Source: Jacaranda mimosifolia
Lineage: Eukaryota > Streptophyta > Magnoliopsida > Lamiales > Bignoniaceae
Direction of reading: 5' to 3'
DNA length: 64,000 bases
Assembly: GCA_018894105.1 (NCBI GenBank)
Contig: CM032127.1
Location: 3,567,001-3,631,000 of the forward strand
How positions within the stretch are numbered: the stretch's first letter is position 1; every line of letters begins with the position of its first letter. The translations under genes and the position numbers were made by a program. Shown here one piece after another: positions 1 to 12,228 of this stretch. Below the pieces are notes generated by a model. It worked only from the letters and a program-made list of their open reading frames with translations. It was not told the DNA's origin and searched no databases.

Positions 1-340
1 GGATTCAATAAACTAAAAGGATAAATAAGGTATTTGACTTAAAAAGGATAATTGTTCTAATTTTTCTTTTTTCTTTTTTAATTAAAACAAATTGCCACTT
101 AACATAAAACAAAGACATACATGATAATAGGTAAAAACTAATCTATTAGGACCATAGAAAAATCCAGGATACATACTATTACAAATTAAAACCAGAAGAT
201 GCGTTTTGACCAAACATAAAGAGGATGTGGAAACCTTCATATGCTTAAGAGGGATACTTATGTTGATGTAGGAAAAGAATTTGGGGCTTATTATGGATTT
301 AACTTCTATATCTGGTGCTTGGGCTAAGGCTACATGGTTC
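1..340. other. AT-rich sequence, no gene seen
   Basis: Low-complexity AT-rich DNA. The only open frame (86 codons, minus strand) has no recognisable domain and no partner in the matching duplicated block, so I do not call it. Confidence 0.5.
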
Positions 341-1616
341 AATCAGTTAGGTTGGTCAGTGAAGTCCAAGGCTACGCTGGGTATACTAAAAAGGCCAATT
401 AAAGAGGGTTGATAAAATCCGGGCCAACAGGCAGAGCCACGTAGAATAGATACTCCCCATCATATAAATAGCTAATTTCGACACGAAAGGTAACAAAATA
501 TTCTATTTACTTTTGCCATTATACTATTGCACTGTAATCAATCTTTACCATTCCATCACTCGTTTGATCATTCCAGGGTTTTTGTACGCAACCTCGACGA
601 CCTTAATTGCTTCTGTGTTACAATATTCAGGTATAGATTAATTTGGCCAACATCAATTAAAGTTCGAATTAAGAGAACAACTCCCAAACTTTATCATATA
701 TATGGATATATTTGAATTGACTAATGAATCAATTAAAAATTAAATAAATTGAATAATGAATAAAAGAAATTAAAGCAATTAATTAGGAATTCCAAACTAA
801 GAGTAAGATAATAATATATAATTTCCTCACTTTGATATTGATACCTTATTAGGTAACTATCTGAGAGAGCAAGAACATTAATTATTTAATATTCGGCATA
901 TATTCATTCCATTATTCTCCTCGTATGCCATAACCAATCGAGAGAGTTGGGATATTGCTAAGTTCTGCATTCGATCTTTCTTTCTTCATTTTTTTCCCTT
1001 TCCTTTTTTTCAAATTTTCGTTTCTTGTTTGCCCCGTATTTTCCAAAATCAAATGATAATTTTGTATTCCAATTTTTCACATTAATAAAAACCTCCAGAT
1101 TTTCTTTTTGTCGGAAATCTGCACCAAGGAATACAATCATACATTGGAGAGCCTTGGAGTTTTTCTTAATTCAAAATGACCATCTCACTACCACCTAAAA
1201 TATTTTTTGTGATCAATTTTGGTGGAGGAAAAAAAAAATTTTATGGATCAGAATTTTATGAATGCATAAAATTCAGTTCACACCAGGTTCCATGTTGCGT
1301 ATTAATATTATTGTGGTCCAATGGTATAAGTTTCCCATATAATATGAGAGATCAGGAGTTCGAGTTTGAATAAGCTCCTGATGTGTGTGCGCCCATATAT
1401 TTATTTTATATCATATTTCATCTATTATTTTATTTCATAAATATATGCCAAGTATATTAAATAATTCTTTACAAAAGTAATTGATTGATATTGGATGCAC
1501 TTGACATATATTCATAAAATTGAAATAAAATGATAAAATATGAACTGAAATAAAGAATTCAAAGTGTCGAAATTGACAATTTTTAATTCATTTGATTTTT
1601 TTATTAGTGTTAATTG
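341..1616. other. Segmental-duplication block A, unit 1
   Basis: Non-coding sequence lying distal to P450 copy 1. A diverged second copy lies at 9596-10728, next to P450 copy 2. Shared landmarks are the stretch around 410-500 (matching 9598-9680), the A-rich stretch at 1226-1240 followed by a 'ttatggatcagaatttta' motif (matching 10065-10100), and the pieces near 1430-1560. The block shows that the duplication unit included several kilobases downstream of the P450. Short ORFs here are not conserved between the two copies and look like chance. Confidence 0.75.
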
Positions 1617-3308
1617 TTGCTGATGATGGTGTTTTTTGTCGGGTGGATCTTGTGTGCTGACCAAGAGGGTCAATTGACTAGAAAGACAGAAAATGGCTCA
1701 GAGTACAACAATGGAGCGAGTCGAGTCCTACAACTAATAAATACACGTTAGACTATGAGTTGGCTGTTAGCTAAGGCCCTATGATGCTTAAATTAGTAAT
1801 AATTTCCACCGGAAGGCAAAGTGGCAGAGTGAGGGCTTTAGAGAGTGTAAAGTTATATCTCTAAATCTGTTAAGTGAGAATATTTATAGTGTTCGTTGTT
1901 TGAGAGAGGGAGATAGGTCAAAAAGACGATATTCTCTCTACTATGACTGTCAAATAAAGCTCCTTTCCTCTATATAGGGGCTTTAGAAGTCCTTTTAGGG
2001 TTGGCTAGCCATCATATCGATCGACCGGAAATAAGGGGCGCTCTTGTTGTAATTAATGTGGAGGTAACTGATTGACGGGGTTTTTAATGCGGATAGGACG
2101 GTGGTTCGACTATATTAAATGCAGAAGTGATTGGTGGCAGGCTACGTAATTAATCGGCCATGATAGGGAGATGCCTTGGTCAACTTAATGGTACCCAATT
2201 GCAGGTTTCTTTCACATCGACTATTGCAGACTTGAGTCAACTGATTTTGCATGAGGTCAAAAACTCAATAAATCTCTATTCAAAGTTGGAGAGTTGGGCA
2301 TTGTCCCGAATATTGGACCCAGTATAATGGGCTTGCTAAGTTCACCCTAGGGCTATCAATGGGTCGGATTCAGATCGAATCATGCTGGATCCAAGTCCGA
2401 ATTCAAAAGTAATATGTCAGATCCAAATTCGATCCAAGATTCATTGGATCTGTAGTTGGTATAACCATATCCGAATCTAAATAAAAGTCAGATATCTATC
2501 GGATATCCAAAAAAATTCAAATTTGAATATTTCAAAAGTCATTATATATTTATTATTTTTCTAAAAATTTAGTAGAATCTAAATTCAAAACAATCATCCT
2601 TAAAAAAAATACACAACATATTAATGAATAAATTTTCAAGCCTATTGATCACTTAAAAGCAACAATAGAATTTAGCTTAATCAAATTCATTCACCAAATC
2701 ATTACATTTTAGGTTCCGTTGCTGATAATAGTATTTATTTGGAATTATAAATACATAATTATACATGATTATTCAATCAACTAACTATAGACTCAAAGTT
2801 TTATAAAACAGAAACTTATTTTGATCAAATCGATATTTGCATTGCATTCTTACAATGTTATTGCATTTGGCTCATATTCATTATTCTTCCCGCATCATTT
2901 TTTGTTATAAAAATAGAGAAACAAGTGATATAATTATGATGTAAATAAGCTCAAAATCTAATAATTTATATGAAAAACATATGATTTAACATATTGCATA
3001 GGAGTTCATTCATCCAAATATTCACATTGCCATTATAGTAGGACCCTGTGTATACATATGTATAATATATATATACATATATATAATACTAAATATATTC
3101 AAATTTGAATTATTAATGGATCGGATCAAGCTATATCCATATTTGCTCTATTTATTTCGAATTACGAACTTTTTTAATAAGATTATATTCATTGAATATT
3201 TTATCGATTAAAGATTTTAAATAATTGGATTGAACTCAAATCGAATTCGGATTAAAATTTGCTCCATTGACAGCCCTAGTTCACCCATACTAGTCAATTT
3301 TGAACTAT
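1617..3308. mobile_element. Unit-1-specific insertion, probably retrotransposon-derived
   Basis: Comparison with unit 2 shows that 'gtgttaatt' at about 1608-1616 and the 'ttggcagccaaac' stretch near 3309 are adjacent in the sister copy (around 10660-10680). About 1.7 kb has therefore been inserted here or lost there. The outer part (1617-2347 and 3279-3308) has the mixed composition of an LTR, but I could not find clean TG...CA ends or a target-site duplication. A hAT element is nested in it. No coding sequence is recognisable. Confidence 0.45.
2348..3278. mobile_element. Non-autonomous hAT element with 8-bp target duplication
   Basis: The element begins TAGGGCTATCAATGG and ends in the inverted counterpart CCATTGACAGCCCTA. 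It is flanked on both sides by the identical 8-bp duplication GTTCACCC (2340-2347 and 3279-3286). An 8-bp duplication with TAGGG-type ends is characteristic of the hAT superfamily. At 931 bp and with no transposase frame, it depends on an autonomous relative. Confidence 0.88.
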
Positions 3309-3716
3309 TGGCAGCCAAACGAATTTCATCTTTGCTGATTCAGTACGGGGATATTACAAGCTGCCAAACAAACTTAGTCGCTGCAATTAGGCCGTTGAGG
3401 GCGAAATAAATTGTAAGATAAGGAATAAAAAACAGATAAGAGTTATTTTCAGCACACCCCATCCAAATCTGATAAGTTTATGGATCCACGCAAGGATTTG
3501 AACAGACCGAGGACGACAAATATCAAATATTACTTCACTAGACTTAAATCAATCAAGACCAAGGGGCCATAATGACATGAAAAACAGCAAATATTTGCGG
3601 AAAATAAAAGAAAAATTGAAAAAAGGTCTATTACCACACTGAAAAGATAAAACACATCAAACTACACGATAATAAGTTAGATTTTATTGATGGATAATCC
3701 CAACCAGTGAAGATTT

Positions 3717-5346
3717 TCATGAGATCTCTGAATTGGATGGTTGGTGGATTACGGGAACCAAGAAAAGATCATTCTTTCTTGAGATGGCAATTCCTTCTGC
3801 CTCGATCATGTCTATATCATTAAGAGTCATTCCTTTTGGCATTTTCCAGTCAAAGTTGTAGAGAAGTTGAGCCAATGGAAGCTCAATACTTGCTAATGCA
3901 AAATTTATACCGGGGCAAATCCTTCTTCCTGCCCCGAATGGAATGAATTCGAAGTTACTCCCCCAAAAATCTGTGGAATTGTTCTCAAATCTTTCGGGTT
4001 GGAAGCTTTCTGGTTGGTGCCAATACTCGGGATCCCTTCCCATGGACCATACGTTAATCATGACTTTGGATTTGAGAGGAATTGAATATCCATTAACTTT
4101 GCATTCATCTCTGCATGCTCTTGGGAGTAATGAGATCGGAGGATGCAATCTCAAAGTTTCTTTGATCACCAATTTTAAGTATTTTAGTTCCTGGACGTTG
4201 CTCTCTTCCACTGTCTTCTTTCCTTTACAGACCTCTCTTACTTCTGTCTGTACCTTGGCCATCACGCGGGGATTTCTCATGAGTTCAGCCATAGCCCAAT
4301 CGATAGTAGTAGACGATGTTTCAGTGCCAGCAGAGAACATGTCCTATAATTACATAATCATCATTTATAATCAGAATCTATTGTAGGGTTAGCTATATAT
4401 GTGTGTGGTGTGTGTGTTCATGATGAGGAAACTAATTAAGCAAAAAGCCACTTACAAAAATGACAGCTTTGATGTTGTCGTTGGTAATGGGAAATTTGAG
4501 TTCACCATTTTTCTGCATCCTAAGTAGAACATCGACTATATCTTCACCCCCAAACTCACCACTCTGCTTCAATTTATGTTCCTCCACGATGATATCGAGA
4601 ATGGCATCCAACTTACGGCGCATCCTCAACAATTTGTGCTTGTTCCAACTGAGAACATGCAACAATTTGAAAGAGGGAAACAAATCAAGCAACTGAATTC
4701 CCCCCGCCAACCTCACTGCTTTCTTCAGCAATGCTATCAGCGTATCACGATCCCTCATCACTTTACCAAACGCCGCTCTGCAAGTAACGGAACTTGTGAA
4801 GGCAAACACCTTTTTCGTCAGGTTGACGGCTTCTCCAGACGATAATTGAAGAGATTTGATGAGACGTGAGACCTCATCCTGCCGAATAGACCCGAAAGAT
4901 TTGACATTTTTAGGGCTGAGCAGCTCCAAAATGCATATTTTACGCATTTGCCTCCAGTACTCGCCGTAAGCGCAGAAGATAACGTCAGTGTAATCGTACC
5001 ACATGATCTTAGTGCCAATGCTTTCGGGCCTATCAGCGCAGGCTGGGTCCTGAACTTTGAGCACATCTTCAGTGGCCTGCCGCGACGAAATCACCACCAT
5101 CGAAACTTCTCCCAGCTGCAGATGCAAGACGGGTCCGTACTTTTGGGCTACTCTTGCGAGTGCATGATGTAGCAGCCCGCCCGCTAAGTGGTGGAGGTGG
5201 CCGATCACCGGCAGCTTTGGTGGGCTTGGAGGAAACTTGTCGTATTTCTTTGGGGATCTAGGTTTCTTGCTCGCTTTGATTAGTAAGAAGATGAAAGATG
5301 AAAAGAGCAGGACAGCAGTGAAGATGAAGGGCAGCTGAATCTCCAT
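3717..5346 (-). CDS. Cytochrome P450, CYP71D-like, intact (copy 1)
   Basis: Predicted ER-anchored haem monooxygenase that would use O2 and electrons from NADPH-P450 reductase. Two exons: 4456-5346 and 3717-4343, split by a 112-bp GT-AG phase-0 intron (4344-4455), giving 505 residues, normal for CYP71. Visible elements are a hydrophobic N-terminal anchor (about residues 3-24), a proline-rich hinge (PPSPPKLP), the I-helix AGTETS (302-307), the K-helix ExxR (E359, R362), PERF, and the haem loop [11 protein letters not shown] with Cys about 440. I start at the MEIQ methionine because its position is shared by the other copies; an in-frame ATG lies 10 codons upstream. Its overall pattern resembles asterid CYP71D mono- and sesquiterpene oxygenases such as mint limonene hydroxylases, but the substrate cannot be read from sequence. 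No stop or frameshift was seen. Confidence 0.95.
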
Positions 5347-5390
5347 TGCTTCTATGGTTTGATGAAATGGTTGCACGTATTGTCACTGTA

Positions 5391-5400
5391 CTTATGGTGG
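5391..5400 (-). promoter_or_regulatory. Altered TATA element of copy 1
   Basis: About 45-50 bp upstream of the chosen start, copies 2, 3 and 5 have CTATAAG on the minus strand (13885-13891, 31549-31555, 59253-59259), at 45-95 bp from their starts. The aligned site in copy 1 reads CCATAAG. The site sits in otherwise well-conserved promoter sequence, so this is a single T-to-C change in the likely TATA box. Assignment as a TATA box is by position and sequence only. Confidence 0.5.
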
Positions 5401-6304
5401 AAAATTTCAGCAGAAGAGAAGTATACGTATGCTATTTCACCATGAAATTAATTATTGTATTTGTTTGTTTGTATATCAATATTTTTGACTGAATTTGGAT
5501 GTAGAGTTGGTAATTGATACAATTAAGTTTTGTCTGTTTTCCTTATTCTGACCCACATTCTATCAATTTTTTAATCATTTATTATTTTTAAGAATTCAAT
5601 AATTGAGCGAGGAATCTTTATCATGAAAGAATAATGACGAGTCTAATTTCTTCCATAGGCTTAATTGAATTGTACCTAATATATATATTTTATGGATACG
5701 TAGTTATTCAAATACCTATTGAAACTTTTGCTAAGATAATTGCAGTGCTTTCTGGTTTTAAAAGTCAAGAATCAAAACTTATATGCAGATGTACGTATTT
5801 ATAATTATGGAAGAATATTAGTTCGCAAACTGGAAGTGGCTTTATTTATAATTATGTAATATAGAGTTAAATCTTAGAGAGATCTAGGTTGTCACTTTCA
5901 AAATTTTCAAAAATATTTTATTATCTTATCAAACATATTATCGATGTTAAATAATTAATGATAACATTGTAGTGCACCTATTATTTTGTTACTTATTTTT
6001 CTTTTCTTTTTTTGGTAGTGAATATGTGCATATGTACTTAAAAAATTATTTATATAACACATATATGCTTACCTATAAGATATGAGTTTAAGACTCTTAT
6101 ACATTGAAATAAGGATGTTAAACTAGCGGTAGCAGATACTTATAAAAGTAAAAAATAAATGTGCTGACAATTATAATTTTTTTATAGAAAACATGCATAC
6201 ATAAAAATTTCAAAGATATTTAATTTTTTTATTTCGTCACATCTGAAAAGACAATGATATTATAAAATTGTATTTTTATGTTTTTAAAATGACAAAATAG
6301 ATTA
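5401..6304. other. Upstream flank of copy 1, no gene
   Basis: The first about 240 bases match the upstream flanks of the other P450 copies (for example 13905-14100 and 59270-59480), including the 'aattgagtga'-like motif. The rest is AT-rich and without a recognisable gene. Confidence 0.55.
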
Positions 6305-7845
6305 CACTACAAAAAAAAAAAGAGCTTTAGCGATCGAATTTTAGTGACCGATCAATTAGTGACTGATTGGTGACCGATTAATGATCGATTAGTGATCAAT
6401 TTAAATATAATATTTAAAAAAAATAGTGACGATTAGTGACCGAATTAGTGACCACAGAAAAGCGGTCACTAAATCGGTCACTAATTAGTGACCGAACTCT
6501 TTTTTCAGTCACTAAAATTAGTGACCGCACAAAGCGATCACTAATTCTGTAACTAATTAGTGACCGAACTCTTTTTTTTGTCACTAATATTAGTGACCGC
6601 ACAAAGCAGTCACTAACTAAGCGGTCACTAATTCGGTCACTAATATTAATGACCGTATAAAGCGGTCACTAATTAATGACCATGTTTTTCAATCAATAAA
6701 TGGTCACAAATATAAAATTTTATTTTTTGCATATTCTTATAATATGAAAGCATAAAATTTATGTAGCACTTATATAAGTAATAAAATATTGTGTTTGCTA
6801 TTAACATATATATATTTGATAATAATAATTATATATAAATTATAAAAATATACGTACATATACAAATATATAACCACTAAATATTTCTATATAATATCCA
6901 TATAATTGAACATTAATTTATTAATATGTATAGATACACAAAGTAATAAATAGGAATAATACTCTTATACAAAGAAAAAAAAAAGAGAATTAATTAATAT
7001 ATGCACATCAATAATATATATAAATACACACACATGGATTATGAGTAAGTAAATACTTATAATATAATTAATAATATTATATATTAATTCGTATGTATAA
7101 GCATATATACATATTGCCATATATATGTGTAAACTATTTATTACTATAAATAGTAATAAATATTAGTATTTATTATATTAAAAAAGAAAAAAAAAACTAT
7201 TTATCACTATACATATTAATATGTATATACTATTTTTAATATGTTTATAATATATTATGATAAAATATACCTAAAATTTAAAAGTAATAGTCATAAATAA
7301 ATATTTATAATATAATTAATAATATTATATATTAATTTGTATGTATAAGTATATATACACATTACCATATATATGTGTAAACTATTATTACTATAAATAG
7401 TAATAAATATTAGTATTTATTATATATAAAAAAACTATTTATCACTATGCATATTAGTATGTATATACTATTTTTAATATGTTTATAATATATTATGATA
7501 AAATATACCTAAAATTTAAAAGTAATAGTTATAAATAAAAAATACAGTGCGTTATTATATTAAATAAATATTACACAAATATTAAATGAATAATTGCTAT
7601 TTTTTGTTAAATTTTAAAATGCAAAATAACATTAACTCATACATAAGAATATTATAATTATTTTTTAATTTTTAAATATTATATATATTATTGTTGAGAC
7701 AAAAGCATGAAAATGCATGTGGTGTAGTAGTCAGTTACTCATTTGAGTATACCAAAAGTCTTGAGTTTGAATATAAGAGGAAGCAAAGTTGAAGAGAAAT
7801 ATTTTTAACTCATTAAAATCAGTGATCGAAATATGCGGTCACTCA
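6305..7845 (+). mobile_element. Truncated non-autonomous CACTA element
   Basis: It starts with CACTACAAAAA after a possible 3-bp target TTA. The first 400 bases are packed with direct and inverted copies of a 12-bp motif, ATTAGTGACCGA/TCGGTCACTAAT, the kind of subterminal repeat bound by CACTA transposases. The AT-rich interior contains a tandem duplication of about 250 bp (roughly 7060-7300 and 7300-7545). The complete relative at 50517-52030 lies in opposite orientation and shows that the last about 100 bp, including the terminal CACTA, are missing here. No transposase is encoded. Confidence 0.8.
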
Positions 7846-7852
7846 GGACTTG

Positions 7853-8093
7853 AATGAGGGGAAGGGTTTGACTGTTTCAAGGACAAATATATATATATAT
7901 ATATATATTTTAATTCCCCCTGCATGGGATTTCATGCGCGTTTGTTGAAGTCCAAACCTAATCCATCAAAATAATCAAATTTTGTGCAGTAGAGACTCGC
8001 CTAGACCCAAATCCCAGACATTAGACCCTTTACCACACTAATTAACACTATATATATATTTGTCCTTGAAACAGTCAAACCCTTCCCCTCATT
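7853..8093. repeat. Perfect-looking hairpin or MITE with 43-bp inverted arms
   Basis: The arm at 7853-7895 (aatgaggggaagggtttgac...) is repeated in inverted orientation at about 8050-8093, with a spacer of about 150 bp and a (TA)n run at the inner edge of each arm. It sits where the CACTA element is truncated. No clear target duplication was found, so it may be a MITE or the product of a rearrangement. Confidence 0.75.
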
Positions 8094-9595
8094 GACGTCT
8101 AAAGAGTTTGATTTGATATGTGTGGTGAATTAGTTTAATGATATTGTTGTTAGTTAAATATTTGTATTAAGACGAATCAACATTATACTTGTATTAAGAT
8201 TAATCATCATTATACTTGTATGTACGAGATCAAAATTCGAATGTGACAAAATTTTTAATGTAGATACATTTGTATATAAATAAATATTATAAAGTTTGAA
8301 ATTTCAACTCTAATAAATTTTGAGTGCATGCATGTACTTGTATTAAAACAAGAATTAACTTTAGGACTATTAAGGGAAATTAATTGATCAAACACAAATA
8401 AACCAATAACTATTATGCATGCCCCATTGCACCCATGAAACTAAAAGAGAAACAAATTCTATATGGGGAAAAATTCAGAATTTATTAATTATAATCTGAG
8501 AATTATATTAATATATATGCAGTCTACCCTTATTGATCATCAGAATGTTAGAGATCAATTCTTTCCTTTAGAAAAGTTTCGGGAAAAAGATTAACAGCTC
8601 TTTGGAATGGAAAATCCAGTCAAATTTTGGTAGTTCAATAATATCAGAAGAATATTTATAAACCCAACAAAAAATGATAAAAGAAATTAATTAAGTGGCG
8701 GAAACACTATTACTATAACTTGCTTTAGCAGGTAATAATAGTCAAGTTTATCTGCGCCCTTTTACATTGGCACAGTCAGCTAGAAAAATAAAATGGTTTG
8801 CAACATATATAATGTGAATAAATTATCATATTTTGGCAATGCTAGACTGCTGGTCAACTTTGATACATAGAGATTAAAGGCTCATAGCCAGCCATGATAA
8901 TTAACAGTTTAAATTTTCTATTTTTTCTCATATTCTGTTTTATAAATAAATAATATATGTATTAAATATTTTTTTATAAAAATAATTAATTAAAAATTAG
9001 ATACACTTTACATAAATACAACAAATTGAAATAAGAGATAAAATAAAAAATAAAATAGAACATCCAAAGTGGATAATTTAGTAAAAGTAATACTTCAATC
9101 TTCCTTCGTTGAAAGTTTTCCAGCAATAAATATAGGCAAAAGATTCTGCCTAGCATTCTATCAAACAACAAACAACATAATTAAGAAAAAATGAAATATT
9201 TATTGCTTAATCATATCATTTTAATGGTTTAAACTGTTATCAATATAATGAGAGATATAGTGGATTTCTCATTTAAAAACTTAAATTATTAAAACGTACT
9301 AAATATTTAATACTCAAACACATCTTCTACTGAATAGGTGGAATTTTTTTTTCTTTTTCTTTTTTTGGTTAACCTAATATGCGAAATTCTCTTATAAATA
9401 GTTTATAGTAATACTCAAATCCAAAACCTACCATTACCAAATCAGGGCTCAGGAGAAAAAAAAAAAAAAAAAAAAAAAAGAAGAAGAAGAAAAGAATAGG
9501 CTATTTCGCTTTTTGGTTGCTAGACTAAAAAGGTGAAACAATACATGTTCCAATTATCCTCTTCTTTGCCCCTTTTGGAGGATACATACTAGAGG
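8094..9595. other. AT-rich intergenic DNA without a gene
   Basis: No domain-bearing frame on either strand. It includes a run of about 26 A residues followed by GAA repeats at 9454-9495. Confidence 0.55.
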
Positions 9596-10728
9596 GTTGA
9601 TAAAATCCGGGCTAACAGGCAGAGCCACGTAAAATACATACTCCCCATCATATAAATAGCTAATTTTGACATGAAAGGTATATTCTATATACAACCCCCT
9701 CATATAAATAACTTATTTTGACATGAAAAGATATATACTATATACAGTGAAAAAAATTCTATTTAATTTTTTCATTTTACTAGTGCATTGTAAACATTCT
9801 TTGTCATATACTTTGTTTCCATTATTGGTTTGATCGTTGGAGGGGTTTCGCAAACAATTGCAATGACTCTAATTGTTTTTGTGTTACAGTACAACAGGTG
9901 TGGATTGACTTGGACCAACAATTAAAATTCGGTCAAGAGAAGAACTCCCAAACTTTATCAAATATGTATACATGAATTTGAATTTGCTAATGAATCAATT
10001 AAAGATTAAATGAAGTGTATACTGAATCAGTAGAAAAGTAGTTAAGTAGATTAAATCCTGGTGGAGGAAAAAAAAAAGATTTATGGATCAGAATTTTATT
10101 AATGCAGAAAATTCAAGTTCACACGAGGTTCCATGTTATGTATTAATAACAATGTTAGGATTTTGAATTTTTAATGAAGCTATAATGTAAAGAGAAAAAA
10201 AATGCATATTTGATTATTTTGGATTGAATTGAAGTTTAATTATGGGTCTAAATTTAGTTGCAGTCTAGATTATTTATTTCAATTTTTGTTTCATCTACTA
10301 TTTCATTTCATAAATATATGCTAAGTATATTAAATATTTCTTTATAAAAGTAACTGATTGGCATTGGATACACTTGACATTTATTCATAAAGTTGAACTA
10401 AGAAATAAAATATAAACTGAAATAGAGGGTGCAAAGTATCAATAAATTTTTACATGCACATGAATTTTAATTAATCTGATATGGTCTTTTGATTAAATTG
10501 AAATGAAAAATAAAATACAAATTAAAATAGAGGATTCAAAGTCTTTTGATTAAAGTAAAATAAAAAGTAAAATATAAATTAAAATAGAGGATTTAAAGTG
10601 ACAAAATTGATAGATTTATAAGTATAGACTAATTTTAATTAATTTGATGGTCTTTTCATTAGTGTTAATTTGGCAACTAAACAAATTCATTTGTCCTGAT
10701 TCATTGTGGGGATGTTACAGGCTGCCTG
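9596..10728. other. Segmental-duplication block A, unit 2
   Basis: Diverged copy of 341-1616, in the same order and orientation relative to its P450. It is interrupted at its inner end by the likely solo LTR at 10737. Confidence 0.75.
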
Positions 10729-10736
10729 TTTAATCT

Positions 10737-11875
10737 CTATTAGTATTAATTTTAGTATTATATTTAGGACTTAATAAATAATTTTTTTATTTAAAAAATT
10801 ATAATTCTCTTGTTAATTGATGAAAATTTGGAATTGCAGGAATATAAGTGGACAAATTGACATAAGTTGGTGGGAATGCTAACAGGATGACACATCATAA
10901 TCTAATCAAGGATGGGCAGAAGAGTCTTTATTTATTTGAGTCATATTCTTAGAAGACTCTTTTAATCAGTTATAAATAGGCCTTTCAGACATTTAATCAG
11001 AAGAGATTTGGATTTGCTATTTTGGATATTATAAGTATCGCGAGAATTCGGAATTTGGAGGAGGACAAAGTGGAAATCTGATTTGTCTAGGAATATAATT
11101 TCTTCTTCTCCCTTTAATTTTTAATTCTGGATTTGAAACGATGTTTCGTTTTATTCATGTTTTGTTTGACAATTCAATCATGAACTAATTTGTTACTCTA
11201 TGATCATGATGGATTCTTTTGAATAAATTGATACATGATTTTCTTTTATGAAATTAGTAGCACTTAAGGTTATTTCTTCTATTGTGTGTTTTTTCTATTT
11301 CATTGTCTGATCAACAATCAAGTGCATCTTTAAACCCTAGAGGAGCTTGGAAAAGAGAATCTAGAGATTGGTTGACAATAGAATACCTTATGATTAATTA
11401 TTTAAATTGATGAATTAATTAATTTATGAGTAGGATATGAATATACCGGCTTGCCCTAGGGAGTTAGTTGAATGGTACAACTTTATCCATAATTTAGTTA
11501 ATTCACATAGAAATATAGTGAATTAAATGAATTATGGATTTGATTGCGGGTAATTCAAAAGAACCCCGTAATTACATAAGACTCAAGACTAATAACCTAT
11601 TATTAATTTCAGATGGGGAAAATTATATAATCAACTTATTCGATTGATGAAATCATAATTCTAAACTTATATAACTTGGTAGAAATCTTAATCAATACAC
11701 ATTTTTTTTTTCATTAGTTTAGTTTTAGTTCCTATATAATTGGTTTTTGTTTGAATAAAATAAATGTGTGATAAATTAGTAATTAATAACAAATAATTTA
11801 ATTTCTTGTGGAATCAATACTTTTCTTATCATTTTATTACTTGTTGCGATACGCACACCTGCCTAACTGTTTACA
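10737..11875. mobile_element. Likely solo LTR inserted in unit 2
   Basis: Unit 1 has 'gctgccaaacaaac' as one stretch (about 3360-3373). In unit 2 the same words are separated by about 1.15 kb. The insert begins TGTTTAATC directly after CTGCC, and CTGCC recurs near 11859-11863 close to the far end, after a typical LTR-like 3' part ('ttgttgcgatacgcacac'). No internal coding sequence or second LTR is present. The exact right boundary is uncertain because about 30 bases after the second CTGCC are not explained by unit 1. Confidence 0.5.
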
Positions 11876-12228
11876 TTATTTGTTCTGCACAACCAAACAA
11901 ACAAATTTTAATTGAGACGTCATTTCAGACTTAAATGCAATTGGGACATTGAGGGTGAAATAAATTGTAAAATAAGAAGAAAAAACAAATAGAGTTATTT
12001 TCAGCACACCCCACCCAAACCTGATATTATTTATTGGTTCTTGCAAGGATTTGAGCAGACAGAGGACGACAAATATCAAATATTACTTCACTAGACATTA
12101 GTTGTCTTTATCAATTAAGCCCAAGGCGCCATAATAACTTCAAAAGATAAAATCCATCAAACTGCACGACAATAAGTTTGCTTTTATGAATAGATATTCC
12201 CAAGCAGTGAAGATTTTTACGAGAACTC

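Noticed and set aside
82..342. 86-codon minus-strand ORF at the window start
   Set aside because: No recognisable domain, AT-rich chance frame, not conserved in the matching duplicated block.
958..1140. Lys/Glu-rich 60-codon ORF
   Set aside because: Low-complexity translation of a pyrimidine-rich tract.
3943..4386. Plus-strand ORF of 147 codons opposite P450 exon 2 (similar ones at 12406-12894, 30061-30477 and 57879-58196)
   Set aside because: These are antisense shadows of P450 exons. They recur in every copy only because the sense strand is conserved, and show no domain of their own.
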